Shown one piece after another: positions 37,719-47,968 of a stretch of DNA of 64,000 nucleotides; the first letter of the stretch is position 1, and every line of letters starts with the position of its first letter. A program made the translations under genes and the position numbers. The notes beneath the pieces were generated by a model. The model worked only from the letters and a program-made list of their open reading frames with translations. It had not been told where the DNA came from and searched no databases. The DNA is from Alteromonas sp. BL110 (GTDB lineage: Bacteria; Pseudomonadota; Gammaproteobacteria; Enterobacterales; Alteromonadaceae): NCBI RefSeq assembly GCF_003443615.1, contig NZ_CP031967.1, positions 1,922,001 through 1,986,000 on the forward strand. Reading direction: 5' to 3'.

Positions 37719-39116
37719 ATGAAAATGTTTCCTATTTTCGGGCATGCATCTGCCATTGTGTGCAGTTGCATACTGGGCTTATTACTCAGTCCACCGACCG
37801 CTCATGCGGCGAAAACCAACAGATTTGTAGACAAAAGTGTCCAAGCGCCCATACGAGAAACGCTGACTCTTGAGGACGCTATTAGACTAACACTTGCCAA
37901 TAATCCAAGTCTGTATGAGTTTAAATTTAAACAACGTGTTATAGACGGAGAGTCAAAAACGGCGGCGCTTAAACCCGCATTGAATGCAGGGGTTGAATTA
38001 GAGAACTTTTTGGGAACTGGCGAGGTATCAGGTCTCAAAGAGCTTGAAGTTACCTTGACATTATCATCAGTGTTACAGCTCAATGATAAGCCAGCAGCAA
38101 GGTTGAATGTACTCTCTGAACGAAGAATACAGCAAGATGTTGAAAAGCGAATACTCACCTTAGATATCCTCGGTGAGCTTAATCGTCGTTACATCAAAGT
38201 ACTCGTATTGCAGGCGAACTTAGACGTCATAAAAGATGCAGAGGCACTTGCACTTTATACATTGAATGCCGTAACGAAACGCGTTGAAGCAGGCGCGTCC
38301 CCCTTGTTAGAACAAAAACGTGCCCAAGCTGCGCTGGCCCAAGCAAAGCTCGATGTTAATCTAGCTCAACAGGACCTAACGTTTGCCTTGCGCAGTTTAT
38401 CCATCATGTGGGGGGAGCAGGTACCGAGCTTTAAGCGTGTGGAAGGCGATCTTTTTGCTTTTAATAAGATTGAGTCGTTTGATGCGCTGGCAGTCGCAAT
38501 CCAAAATAGCCCTCACATTGACCTATACGCTAAACAAAGCCGTGTGCAAGCGGCGCAGCTTCGTTTAGTGCAAGCGAATAACCGCGCTGATATTGAGTGG
38601 TCAGCGGGGCTTCGCAGAATGCAAGGTATTGATGAAACAGCACTGGTTGCCGGAGTAAGCGTTCCATTGTTTCAAAAAGAACGAAACCTTGGTGAATATG
38701 AAGCAAACAGGGCACGTCTTGACGCAATAGAGCAGCAAAGACAAAGCAACGTTCGAAGCCTATTACATTCAGTTAATCAAGCGTTAGGCGAACATACACG
38801 AGCATTGCTAGAGATTGACACACTTCAGCGCAAGGTGATTCCTCCGTTAAAGGGCGCGTTAGATTTAGTCGAGAACGCCTATTTGGAGGGCCGTTTCAGC
38901 TACTTGGAATGGGTAACTACTCGACAAGAATTTCTGACAACCCGGCTGACATTAATAGAGGCAGCGTCTCAAGTTCACTTAAGCAAAACAGAAATTGAAA
39001 CACTCACAGGTCTCGCGCTGACGAATGAGCACAATGATGACTCATTTCACCCAAGTCACAAAAGCAATTGGCAGCAGTCATCTAACATTTCGATAAGAAG
39101 TCATGATTATGAATAA
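37719..39116 (+). CDS. czcC: RND efflux outer-membrane protein CzcC
   Basis: The 465-residue TolC-family protein has a signal peptide (cleavage near AHA-AK, residue 31) and the two OEP repeats of coiled-coil and beta segments. It forms the outer-membrane channel of the CzcCBA complex. ATG 37719 is preceded by TAGGA. It overlaps czcB by 14 bp. Assignment to Czc rather than Cus follows from the adjacent CzcA. Confidence 0.9.
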   Translation: MKMFPIFGHASAIVCSCILGLLLSPPTAHAAKTNRFVDKSVQAPIRETLTLEDAIRLTLANNPSLYEFKFKQRVIDGESKTAALKPALNAGVELENFLGTGEVSGLKELEVTLTLSSVLQLNDKPAARLNVLSERRIQQDVEKRILTLDILGELNRRYIKVLVLQANLDVIKDAEALALYTLNAVTKRVEAGASPLLEQKRAQAALAQAKLDVNLAQQDLTFALRSLSIMWGEQVPSFKRVEGDLFAFNKIESFDALAVAIQNSPHIDLYAKQSRVQAAQLRLVQANNRADIEWSAGLRRMQGIDETALVAGVSVPLFQKERNLGEYEANRARLDAIEQQRQSNVRSLLHSVNQALGEHTRALLEIDTLQRKVIPPLKGALDLVENAYLEGRFSYLEWVTTRQEFLTTRLTLIEAASQVHLSKTEIETLTGLALTNEHNDDSFHPSHKSNWQQSSNISIRSHDYE

Positions 39117-40038
39117 ATTCACAATACAAAAAGTACTTATTTCTATCTTCACCCTTAGCCTTTATAGCCTAACCGCAATCGCAGGAGGTAAACACAGTGA
39201 TGTAAGTTCCAGCGATCAAGACAATCACGCAGGTGAAGTCGTAAGAATGAGCAATGAAACAGCAATTCAGAATGGTATTTCTGCAACTCCCGTGCTCGCA
39301 CGCGATATTGCGTTAACGAGTACGCTTTATGGGCGAATTAGTGCAGACCCCGCTTCATTAAGTCATATAAGAGCACGGTTTGACGGTGTTATTAAAGATG
39401 TAAAAGTCAACATTGGCGATTCCGTTAAGAAAGGTGATATTTTAGCGGTTGTTGAGTCCAATGAGAGTTTAAAAAGTTATTCCATCACGTCACCTTTTGA
39501 TGGCAATGTGATTGCGCGACATGCGAATAATGGTGAGTTATCAAACGGGCAAGTACTTTTTTCGTTAGCTAACTATAAAAACGTATGGGCACAGCTGACC
39601 GTTTTTTCACAAATGCTTAGCAGCATCAAGGTTGGACAGTCAGTTGAACTAAGCCACGCAGGTTTCAACCAAACCTCCAAGATTGCATATATTACGCCTT
39701 CAGCTGATGGCAATCCACACTCTCTTGCCAATGTAGCTGTCGATAATAGTACTGGATATTGGCCACTCGGTACGCTGGTCAAAGCACAAGTTACGACGTC
39801 AACTAAGTCAGTAAGTCATTCGGTTCCTCTATCTTCTGTGCAAGAGTATGAAGCCAAACAAGTTGTTTTTGTGGTTGAGGGTGATGAGTATGCGCCCAGA
39901 GCGGTAGAGCTTGGTGTCTCAGATGGTCACTATATCGAGGTTATCAGTGGCCTTGAAGCAGGCGAACGCGTCGTGGCTTCCAATAGCTACATAATTAAAG
40001 CAGATTTGGAAAAATCGGAGGCAGGCCATGATCATTAA
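39103..40038 (+). CDS. czcB: RND efflux periplasmic adaptor CzcB
   Basis: The 311-residue membrane-fusion protein has a signal peptide, a lipoyl/barrel-sandwich domain (GVIKDVKVNIGDSVKKGDIL and SPFDGNVIARH) and beta-barrel and membrane-proximal domains. It links CzcA to CzcC and is relatively short for the family. The C-terminus ends EAGHDH. ATG 39103 overlaps czcC; a second ATG two codons on is equally possible. Confidence 0.9.
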   Translation: MIMNKFTIQKVLISIFTLSLYSLTAIAGGKHSDVSSSDQDNHAGEVVRMSNETAIQNGISATPVLARDIALTSTLYGRISADPASLSHIRARFDGVIKDVKVNIGDSVKKGDILAVVESNESLKSYSITSPFDGNVIARHANNGELSNGQVLFSLANYKNVWAQLTVFSQMLSSIKVGQSVELSHAGFNQTSKIAYITPSADGNPHSLANVAVDNSTGYWPLGTLVKAQVTTSTKSVSHSVPLSSVQEYEAKQVVFVVEGDEYAPRAVELGVSDGHYIEVISGLEAGERVVASNSYIIKADLEKSEAGHDH

Positions 40039-40098
40039 TGCCTCACTACAACTGATATTTCCCTGTCAAATGGCGTGTAGTTCTAAGGGAGGTTTAAG

Positions 40099-43000
40099 AT
40101 GCTAGTTTCCATTATTCGTACCGCAATCGAAAAGCGCGGTATTTTTCTGATGCTTTCCTTTTTGGTGATTGGATTAGGCCTATTCAGTTATCAAAAGCTG
40201 CCTATTGATGCCGTACCCGATATCACCAACGTTCAGGTACAAATCAACACACAAGCAGAAGGTTATTCACCGCTTGAAACTGAACAACGTATCACCTTTT
40301 TGGTAGAAAACGCTTTGGCAGGATTACCAAACTTGGACTACACACGTTCACTATCGCGCTATGGCTTATCACAAGTGACGGCCGTTTTTGAAGAAGGCAC
40401 GGATCTCTATTTTGCCAGAAACCTCATAAACGAACGGCTAGGCATTATCAAAAGCCAATTGCCCGATGGTATTGAGCCTAAGATGGGGCCGATTGCCACA
40501 GGTTTGGGTGAAATTTACATGTACACGCTTAGCGCGAAGCCCGGCACAGTAACTGTCGATGGCAGAAAATTTGATGCAATGGCGCTTCGAGAGTTACACG
40601 ATTGGGTGGTGAAACCTCAACTGGCCTTGGTGAAAGGGGTAACAGAGGTTAATGCTATTGGGGGGTTTACCAAACAGTATCATGTGAAGCCTAATCCTCA
40701 ACTTATGCTTAATTACGGCGTTAGTACTGACGATTTATTGCGGGCATTAAATCGAAATAACGCTAATCAGGGCGCTGGGTACATTGAACGCAACGGCCAG
40801 CAAATACTAGTACGTTCACAAGCGAGACTTTCGAGCGTTGAGGACATCGGTAACGTGGTGGTAACGCTTACAAACCGATCTCCCGTCACGGTAAGTGACA
40901 TTGCAGAGGTCGCCATCGGTAAGGAGCTTAGAACGGGCGCTGCAACACGAGAAGGTCAAGAGACGGTGTTGGGCACAGCTATGATGCTAATAGGCGAAAA
41001 TAGCCGAGCTGTTGCGCTAGACGTGGCTGATAAAGTGGATGAAATCCAAGCAAGCCTGCCAGAGGGCGTAATTATCCAAAGTGTATACGATCGCACTACG
41101 CTCGTGGATAAAGCCATCAATACAGTACAAAAAAACCTTGTTGAAGGCGCACTACTCGTTATTGTTGTCTTATTTTTATTGCTGGGCAATATACGGGCAG
41201 CAATTATCACCGCCGCTGTCATCCCACTTGCCATGCTTGCCACAATAATAGGCATGGTACAAACGGGCGTTAGCGCGAACCTAATGAGCTTAGGTGCGTT
41301 AGACTTTGGACTGATTGTTGACGGAGCGGTTATTATCGTCGAGAACTGTATTAGGCGATTAAGTGAATCGCAGCGGCGAACGGGTGCAATACTGCCTCTT
41401 AAAGAACGGCTGGAAGTCGTATTTGAGGCAACGAATGAGGTGATACGCCCAAGTCTATTTGGCGTGATGATAATCACGATTGTGTACATTCCTATCTTTA
41501 GCTTAACAGGTGTCGAAGGGAAGATGTTTCACCCAATGGCGGCTACCGTAATATTGGCATTGCTAGCGGCAATGGTATTTTCAATCACCATTGTGCCCGC
41601 AGCTGTTGCTATGTTTATGTCAGGCAAAGTCAGTGAAAAAGCGAGTCCAATAATCACTGGGGCTAAATCAGTTTACCGCCCTGTACTGGAGTGGGCATTA
41701 AAATTACGATGGTTGGTAGTAGGTGCAGCAACATTACTCGTAGTTATCAGTGTTTGGTTTGGGATGCGCCTAGGTTCTGAATTTGTGCCGCAACTAGATG
41801 AGGGTGACATAGCCCTTCATGCAATGAGAGTGCCCGGCACAGGAATTGAACAAGCTGTCGATATGCAAAAACGGCTTGAACAGGTCATTATGCAATACCC
41901 ACAGGTAAACACCGTATTTGCTAAAACGGGTACTGCTGAGGTGGCTACTGATGCTATGCCACCCAACGTCACTGACACTTTTGTAATGCTAAAACCAATT
42001 GATGAATGGCCAAACCCTGCATTATCGAAAACGGAATTTGTCGAGCAATTGGAGAGGGATCTTCAAAATGTACCCGGCAATAACTATGAGTTTACGCAAC
42101 CTATACAGATGCGCTTTAACGAATTAATTAGTGGCGTTAGGGCAGATTTAGGGATCAAGATATATGGTGATGATCTGGATAAGCTGCGGGATTCAGCTGG
42201 TGATGTTTTATCCGTATTACAAGATATTCCGGGCGCTGCTGATGCACGAGTAGAACAAGTAGATGAGATCCCCATCTTCACGGTGAACCCGAAGCCTTAT
42301 GCGCTGGCGCGTTACAACTTAGACGTAACTGACTTGCAAACGTGGTTAAGTGCATCAGTTGGCGGCAAAGAAGCTGGTTTGGTATTTGAAGGCGACAGAC
42401 GCTTTGAGATTGTTGTTCGTTATCCTGAAGAGATTCGCAATGATTTAGAAGCGCTGGGAAATATACCCATCATGACCAATGATGGTGAGTATGTGCCAAT
42501 CGCCGAGGTGGCTGAGCTTGAATATACCAATATACCCAGTCAAATAAGTCGAGAAAACGCAAAACGCCGTATCGTCGTCACAGCAAATGTGAGAGATCGT
42601 GATTTAGGCTCTTTTGTCAATGATGCTAAAGAGCAAGTCGCAGCCAATGTGGCACTGCCGAGTGGTTATTGGATAAGTTATGGTGGAACGTTTGAGCAAT
42701 TGGAAAGTGCAAGTCAACGACTGAGCTTGGTTGTGCCCGCAACGCTTTTCCTGATCCTTGCATTACTTGTGATTGCATTTGGCTCAGTCAAAGACGCCTT
42801 GATAATTTTCACAGGCGTCCCTTTGGCATTAACTGGCGGCATCTTTGCTCTTTGGATCAGAGATATGCCTCTTTCAATATCGGCAGGGATTGGTTTTATC
42901 GCGCTCTCTGGTATTGCTGTATTGAATGGTCTGGTAATGCTGTCTTTTATCAGGCAGAGGATGGAAGAGACTGGCGAGTTGGTAAACTCGATTATTGATG

Positions 43001-43209
43001 GTGCAATGACTCGCTTGCGGCCAGTGCTGATGACAGCGTTAGTGGCGAGTCTTGGTTTCGTGCCCATGGCGCTTAACGTAGGTACTGGCGCAGAGGTGCA
43101 GCGACCTCTGGCAACGGTGGTCATTGGTGGGATCATATCCTCTACCTTGTTAACTCTGGTTGTATTACCCGTACTCTATAGACTCGTTCACAGCAAAACT
43201 GCGATCTAA
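40099..43209 (+). CDS. czcA: Heavy-metal RND efflux pump CzcA
   Basis: This 1036-residue proton-driven inner-membrane pump exports Co, Zn or Cd across the envelope with CzcB and CzcC. The helix-4 proton-relay motif DFGLIVDGAVIIVE places Asp402, Asp408 and Glu415 at the same numbers as Cupriavidus CzcA, the HME1 signature for divalent metals. Twelve helices and two large periplasmic loops are evident. GGGAGG precedes the ATG, 60 bp after czcB. A hairpin follows the gene. Confidence 0.95.
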   Translation: MLVSIIRTAIEKRGIFLMLSFLVIGLGLFSYQKLPIDAVPDITNVQVQINTQAEGYSPLETEQRITFLVENALAGLPNLDYTRSLSRYGLSQVTAVFEEGTDLYFARNLINERLGIIKSQLPDGIEPKMGPIATGLGEIYMYTLSAKPGTVTVDGRKFDAMALRELHDWVVKPQLALVKGVTEVNAIGGFTKQYHVKPNPQLMLNYGVSTDDLLRALNRNNANQGAGYIERNGQQILVRSQARLSSVEDIGNVVVTLTNRSPVTVSDIAEVAIGKELRTGAATREGQETVLGTAMMLIGENSRAVALDVADKVDEIQASLPEGVIIQSVYDRTTLVDKAINTVQKNLVEGALLVIVVLFLLLGNIRAAIITAAVIPLAMLATIIGMVQTGVSANLMSLGALDFGLIVDGAVIIVENCIRRLSESQRRTGAILPLKERLEVVFEATNEVIRPSLFGVMIITIVYIPIFSLTGVEGKMFHPMAATVILALLAAMVFSITIVPAAVAMFMSGKVSEKASPIITGAKSVYRPVLEWALKLRWLVVGAATLLVVISVWFGMRLGSEFVPQLDEGDIALHAMRVPGTGIEQAVDMQKRLEQVIMQYPQVNTVFAKTGTAEVATDAMPPNVTDTFVMLKPIDEWPNPALSKTEFVEQLERDLQNVPGNNYEFTQPIQMRFNELISGVRADLGIKIYGDDLDKLRDSAGDVLSVLQDIPGAADARVEQVDEIPIFTVNPKPYALARYNLDVTDLQTWLSASVGGKEAGLVFEGDRRFEIVVRYPEEIRNDLEALGNIPIMTNDGEYVPIAEVAELEYTNIPSQISRENAKRRIVVTANVRDRDLGSFVNDAKEQVAANVALPSGYWISYGGTFEQLESASQRLSLVVPATLFLILALLVIAFGSVKDALIIFTGVPLALTGGIFALWIRDMPLSISAGIGFIALSGIAVLNGLVMLSFIRQRMEETGELVNSIIDGAMTRLRPVLMTALVASLGFVPMALNVGTGAEVQRPLATVVIGGIISSTLLTLVVLPVLYRLVHSKTAI

Positions 43210-43213
43210 TGTT

Positions 43214-43244
43214 AAGGGCTTTCTGATTAATGACGAAAGCCCTT
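43214..43244 (+). terminator. Hairpin after czcA
   Basis: Perfect 10-bp arms AAGGGCTTTC and GAAAGCCCTT enclose an 11-base loop, followed by ATTTCG. Probable terminator of the czc operon. Confidence 0.65.
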
Positions 43245-43315
43245 ATTTCGAATCACCCAGAACGGCCAAATTAGAATAATGTCGTGTCGTTCATTTTTTG
43301 ACGTTGCAGGAAAGT

Positions 43316-43948
43316 ATGGAACCAACAAGAAAAAGTGATTTAAAAAAGGCGAGAACGCTTCAAATATTAAATGTCATCTATGATGCAATTGAAGTAATAG
43401 TCGCCTTAGTAGCAGGGATAACTGCCAATAGTTCGGCGCTCATAGGATGGGCATTGGACAGCACAATAGAGGTGGTAAGTGCTGCCACCCTTGGCTGGCG
43501 TCTACACGGTGAGCTTAAAGGAATTGATGAAGATCAGGTAAATAGACGGAAGAAAATTACTCTCTACGTGATTGCAGTATCATTTACTTTGGTCTGTATA
43601 TTTATATCTTATGATTCAATTACAAAACTTCTTAGTCAGCAAACTTCAAGCTGGAGCACTATGGGGTTAATCATTTTAGTTACTTCTTTGCTTATCAACC
43701 CTATTCTTATTTATTTCAAAAGAAAATATGGTCGTAAGCTGGACAGCCCAGCGTTACTTGCCGATGCCAAAGATACCTTTATCTGTTTATACCAGACTAT
43801 CGTTGTTCTTGCTGGTTTGCTATTGGTAAATTGGTTAGGTTGGTGGTGGGCAGATCCTGTGGCGGCGTTGCTCATTGTACCTTATGCAGCAAAAGAAGGT
43901 TGGGAGGCCTACACTAAAGCAAGAAAAATCAACGTTGATAAGAAGTAA
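43316..43948 (+). CDS. Cation transporter-like membrane protein
   Basis: The product is 210 residues with about five or six helices. The stretch ANSSALIGWALDSTIEVVSA resembles the metal-binding helix 2 of CDF proteins (Asp plus Glu), and the end has LLADAKDTFICLYQTIVVLAG. It lacks a long C-terminal cytoplasmic domain. A divalent-cation exporter role fits the island. ATG 43316 has AGGA upstream; an in-frame TTG at 43298 was rejected. It is a single gene between czcA and the permease. Confidence 0.82.
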   Translation: MEPTRKSDLKKARTLQILNVIYDAIEVIVALVAGITANSSALIGWALDSTIEVVSAATLGWRLHGELKGIDEDQVNRRKKITLYVIAVSFTLVCIFISYDSITKLLSQQTSSWSTMGLIILVTSLLINPILIYFKRKYGRKLDSPALLADAKDTFICLYQTIVVLAGLLLVNWLGWWWADPVAALLIVPYAAKEGWEAYTKARKINVDKK

Positions 43949-44204
43949 CAGGCGTATAGACGTTTACAATACATTCTCTCAAAACTGACGTTATTCATTT
44001 TGTAAAAACTATAATAGTTTCTTAATTACTTAGATTTTTATCAGGTAATGCTGTTAGTGGAGCAGTTCTATACTTCGGTGATCGCAGTACTGCACATAAG
44101 GTAATGATCCATGCATCCAATGGTTAAAATACAAATACACAGGAAGCCATAGCGCTTTTAACTGAATCAGGGTTAGATTTACATCGTGCTAAAGGAGGGG
44201 AAAC

Positions 44205-45416
44205 ATGAGTGAGTTTTTAACGCAATGGCAAGAGGCCGCCCACACTACTCTGGGCCTATTCTGGATGGCTTTTTGGGCCTTCGCGCTTGGTTATTTAATA
44301 AGCTCAATGATCCAAGTTTTTGTCACCAAAGAGAGAATGCAAAAATCCATGGGAAAAACCGGACCCAAAAGCGTCGCATTGGGCACTTTCTTTGGTTTTA
44401 TATCCAGTTCCTGTTCCTTCGCAGCTTTATCAACAACGCGTGCTCTATTTGCAAAAGGTGCAGGCTTAATCCCTTCGCTTGCTTTCATGCTGGCGTCCAC
44501 CAATTTGGTGGTGGAATTAGGCATAATCATTTCTATTTTTCTTGGGTGGCAGTTTGTTGTAGGAGAATATGTCGGTGGTATTCTACTTATCCTAGCCGTT
44601 TGGCTTTTGGTCAAACTGACGTGTAAAAATGAATTTGAGGAAAAATCCCGAGAGCATGCAAAAAAAGCAGAAGGTGGCGATAACCAAGCGAATAGCAAGG
44701 AAAAAAGCTGGAAAGATAAAATAGCGAGTAAAGCGGGATGGCACCAAGTTGCTAGCCGCTACACGATGGAATGGAAGATGGTATGGAAAGATGTGACCAT
44801 TGGGTTTACGGTCGCCGGTATCATCGCGGTATTTGTTCCCACTGAATTTTTTCAATCACTTTTCATCGGAGCCGGGCAAGAATCGAACTCCTTTTTGCAA
44901 ATTCTTGCACAAACCATCGTTGGCCCCGTTGCGGCCTTTTTTACTTTTATCGGCTCCATGGGCAACATTCCGCTAGCGGCCGTGTTATTCGGGCAGGGGG
45001 TAAGTTTCGCTGGAGTAATGGCGTTTATCTTTAGTGATCTGGTGGTATTTCCAGTGTTGCGGATTCAGGCGCAGTACTATGGCTGGAAAATGGCCATTTA
45101 TATACTGATTGTATTTCTATGTGCGCTTGTGGGCGTCTCGCTTGTCATGCACTATGGACTCGATCTCTTGGGACACTTGCCTGATGCTTCAGGATTTCAG
45201 TCAATGACAGATCGTGAGTTTTTTAACATAGACTACACGTTTTTCTTGAATTTGCTCTTTCTCGCGCTAACCGCTGCATTCATAGTTTGGCATTACTACA
45301 AAAAAGAAAAATCGATGTCAGCTAATCGAAGCCTTGGCGACTGGATACTGCTGTCGCTTTCGATTGTCGCGTATGGATGGCTTGCAATTGGTGTTGCTGT
45401 GCTTCCATTTTTATAG
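44205..45416 (+). CDS. Permease of the ArsP/YraQ (DUF318) family
   Basis: The 403-residue membrane protein contains two permease repeats, SSCSFAALSTTRALFAKGA (about 68-86) and GSMGNIPLAAVLFGQG (about 245), separated by a charged cytoplasmic loop (about 140-180). Members include ArsP, which exports trivalent organoarsenicals, and YraQ-like proteins of unknown substrate. GGAGGGG upstream gives a strong start. The metal-island context supports a metal or metalloid export role, not proven. Confidence 0.85.
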   Translation: MSEFLTQWQEAAHTTLGLFWMAFWAFALGYLISSMIQVFVTKERMQKSMGKTGPKSVALGTFFGFISSSCSFAALSTTRALFAKGAGLIPSLAFMLASTNLVVELGIIISIFLGWQFVVGEYVGGILLILAVWLLVKLTCKNEFEEKSREHAKKAEGGDNQANSKEKSWKDKIASKAGWHQVASRYTMEWKMVWKDVTIGFTVAGIIAVFVPTEFFQSLFIGAGQESNSFLQILAQTIVGPVAAFFTFIGSMGNIPLAAVLFGQGVSFAGVMAFIFSDLVVFPVLRIQAQYYGWKMAIYILIVFLCALVGVSLVMHYGLDLLGHLPDASGFQSMTDREFFNIDYTFFLNLLFLALTAAFIVWHYYKKEKSMSANRSLGDWILLSLSIVAYGWLAIGVAVLPFL

Positions 45417-45604
45417 TTTACAAGCGCAGTTTTCTTAAATTGGGCGACTTGCATCGAGCCTACTTCTAGCCTCGTCTATACAGTCATATCTGAATTGCTG
45501 ATAACCGTTGTGCTCAGTTAGTTTTTTTTGAGAGGGAATGCTCTGTATCATTTACACAAACACAAGTTTAGATTATCATGATAAGGTATTTTTAAGAGAA
45601 CTGT

Positions 45605-45982
45605 ATGTTTAAACCACTTTCAAAAGTCTTAGTTGTTGTTGCCATGCTTACTGCCTTTGTTGGGCAAGCATTGGCTTATACATCTATGTCTTGTGAAATG
45701 TCGGCAGATTCTCATCAATCTCATATGACTATGGAACACTCTTCAATGAAGTCTCATGAAGGTATGGAACATGGTGATATGAAGGCTAGTGCTTCAAGTT
45801 CAAAAGACTGCTGCGACGTAGACTGTATTTGTCCTGCAAATGCATGTACATCAGTCACATTTTTGAATTCACACAATGGTTCACCTGATATTTTGGGCTT
45901 TACTGAAGCTATAGTGAACCAAGGCGCTGAACACCCAAAGTCAATGTCTACTTCCCTTTTCCGTCCACCAATATTTGCCTAA
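45605..45982 (+). CDS. CopL-like Met/His-rich periplasmic protein
   Basis: The 125-residue precursor has a signal peptide (cleavage near ALA-YT, residue 24), a Met/His-rich stretch (HQSHMTMEHSSMKSHEGMEHGDM), a Cys cluster (CCDVDCICPANAC) and a terminal LFRPPIFA motif. This is the pattern of CopL-type proteins found before copper operons. Cu(I) binding is likely. It opens the copper/silver block. Confidence 0.82.
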   Translation: MFKPLSKVLVVVAMLTAFVGQALAYTSMSCEMSADSHQSHMTMEHSSMKSHEGMEHGDMKASASSSKDCCDVDCICPANACTSVTFLNSHNGSPDILGFTEAIVNQGAEHPKSMSTSLFRPPIFA

Positions 45983-46085
45983 CACAGGGTTAGTGCGTCC
46001 AAAATTTACGCACAGAATAACTTTTCTTGTTAATTAATTAAGCGCTAGTGCGCCTATATTTTATCCAGCATTGTCTGGGGGCAAA

Positions 46086-46583
46086 ATGATCAAATTATTT
46101 TTTAAGTTAGCGGTAGCTATACTGCTAATACCAGCGTTTACTCACGCTACCGAGCATAATCATGAAAGTCATGTCGAAGCAAAGCTAATCGAGTTATTAG
46201 TTTACAAAACTCCGACTTGTGGATGTTGCAAAAAGTGGATAACCCATATTGAAGATGAAGGGGTGATTGCGCACTCCAAAGATTACCGCAACATCTCCAA
46301 TATAAAAACTAAGTACGGTATCAAACCTAATTATCGCTCTTGTCATACAGCCGTTACTAGAAATGGCTTTGCGTTTGAAGGGCATGTGCCTGCCAAATTC
46401 ATAAAACAATTTTTAGCTGAAAAACACAACAACGCCATTGGTTTGTCAGTTCCATCGATGCCTGTTGGCTCTCCGGGGATGGAAGTAGGTGAACGTTTTA
46501 TGCCTTACAACGTGTTGATTCTATTTAAAGATGGTACTAGCGAAGTGTATGCAGAGGTGAAAACCTATGAGGAGCAATTCTAA
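46086..46583 (+). CDS. DUF411 metal-associated protein
   Basis: The 165-residue precursor has a signal peptide (about 1-21) and a thioredoxin-like DUF411 domain with VYKTPTCGCCKKW (vicinal and CxC cysteines), SCHTAV and the conserved GHVPAKFI and VPSMPVGSPGME segments. DUF411 proteins accompany copper resistance genes and probably bind Cu(I). ATG 46086 was chosen (GGGGG upstream). Its stop overlaps the next ATG by one base. Confidence 0.88.
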   Translation: MIKLFFKLAVAILLIPAFTHATEHNHESHVEAKLIELLVYKTPTCGCCKKWITHIEDEGVIAHSKDYRNISNIKTKYGIKPNYRSCHTAVTRNGFAFEGHVPAKFIKQFLAEKHNNAIGLSVPSMPVGSPGMEVGERFMPYNVLILFKDGTSEVYAEVKTYEEQF

Positions 46584-47968
46584 TGAAATTTGGAATTCCA
46601 AGTCTGTTAAAGATTACTATTAGTTTAATGATCGGGTTTTCTGCATTTTATGCCCAAGCAGAAAAGATCATTTCACTTGATCAGGCGATAGCATTAGCAC
46701 AGCAAAATGACCCTTGGCTGCACGGCAGCAAGTTGAAACAGCAAGCTGTTGAGTATAACAGTATAGCTTCTGGAACATTGCCTGACCCTATTATGTCTGT
46801 GGGCATGATGAATTTACCAACAGATACATGGAACTTAGATCAGGAAGGTATGACTCAATTTAAAGTTGGAGTTTCTCAACTGTTTCCTAGAGGAGATAGT
46901 TTGGAACTCAAACGACAACAGCTAAAAATCGAATCAACTAAATACCCGCTGTTACGCGAAAATCGTAAGGCGAAATTGAAAAGTGAAGTTTCCCAACTTT
47001 GGTTAGACGCTTTTCTAGCGCAACAAACCATTAAGTTAATCGAGAACGATTGGGAACTATTTGAGCAGATGGCGGAGATAGCAAAAGCCAGTTACTCAAA
47101 TGTGATTGGAAAAACAAGACAACAAGATGTCATTCGAGCACAACTAGAAATCGTTCAATTGAAAGATAGGTTGACAGTCCAGAGGCAAAAATTAGAAACC
47201 TCAATTGCTCGTCTAAACGAATGGCTTCATCTTTATGATGACAGTAACTATGAAAAAGCGTTTGATTTTGACGCGCAACCAATGGCATTCAATGTCTCAG
47301 AAACTCTACCTGAAATTCGATTGCAAACCCCCGCATTTTTAAAGAAGGCTCATTATTCGCGAAATGCTCTGGCATTAGAATTAGAAAATCACCCTGCGAT
47401 TCGCTCAATTGATGTTCAGAAAAAAGTGACTGAAACAGCTGTTGATATAGCCAAACAACAATATAAGCCCCAGTGGGGAGTAAACGCCAGCTATGCCTAT
47501 CGTGATGATATGCCATCAGGAGATAATAGAGCAGACTTGTTTTCTGTTGGTGTGACGTTTGATTTACCGTTATTCACTGAAAATAGACAAGATAAACAAG
47601 TTGCCGCATCAATCGCGGAAACAGAAGCTGTCAGAACAGAGAAATTGCTGTTAACAAAACAAATGATTAGCGAAATTGAAAAAGAGCTAAGGCAACTGAA
47701 AAGACTATCAGAAAGGCAGTCAATATATAAAGAACAATTGCTTACGCAAACCCACGACCAAGCAGAAGCTTCGTTGACTGCTTATACCAACGATGATGGT
47801 GATTTTTCTGAAGTTGTTCGAGCTAGAATCGCAATGCTTAATGCCAGAATTTCCGCACTAAAAATAGATGTTGATGCATTGAAAACAGTAACTCGTATCA
47901 ATTATTTCTTCGCACAGTCACATTCAAAATCAGCACCCGCACACACTGGTAAATTCGGAGAGAAATAA
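46583..47968 (+). CDS. RND efflux outer-membrane protein, CusC-type role
   Basis: The 461-residue TolC-family protein has a signal peptide (about 1-26) and two OEP repeats with long coiled-coil segments. It is expected to be the outer-membrane channel of the copper/silver pump encoded next. TAATG overlaps at both ends couple it to the DUF411 gene and to cusB. Sequence alone does not distinguish it strongly from other TolC-like proteins; the role is from context. Confidence 0.88.
   Translation: MKFGIPSLLKITISLMIGFSAFYAQAEKIISLDQAIALAQQNDPWLHGSKLKQQAVEYNSIASGTLPDPIMSVGMMNLPTDTWNLDQEGMTQFKVGVSQLFPRGDSLELKRQQLKIESTKYPLLRENRKAKLKSEVSQLWLDAFLAQQTIKLIENDWELFEQMAEIAKASYSNVIGKTRQQDVIRAQLEIVQLKDRLTVQRQKLETSIARLNEWLHLYDDSNYEKAFDFDAQPMAFNVSETLPEIRLQTPAFLKKAHYSRNALALELENHPAIRSIDVQKKVTETAVDIAKQQYKPQWGVNASYAYRDDMPSGDNRADLFSVGVTFDLPLFTENRQDKQVAASIAETEAVRTEKLLLTKQMISEIEKELRQLKRLSERQSIYKEQLLTQTHDQAEASLTAYTNDDGDFSEVVRARIAMLNARISALKIDVDALKTVTRINYFFAQSHSKSAPAHTGKFGEK

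Noticed and set aside
43949..44204. Possible gene remnant before the ArsP-like permease (frame QEAIALLTESGLDLHRAKGG)
   Set aside because: No start codon and an upstream in-frame stop; too short to assign to any family.
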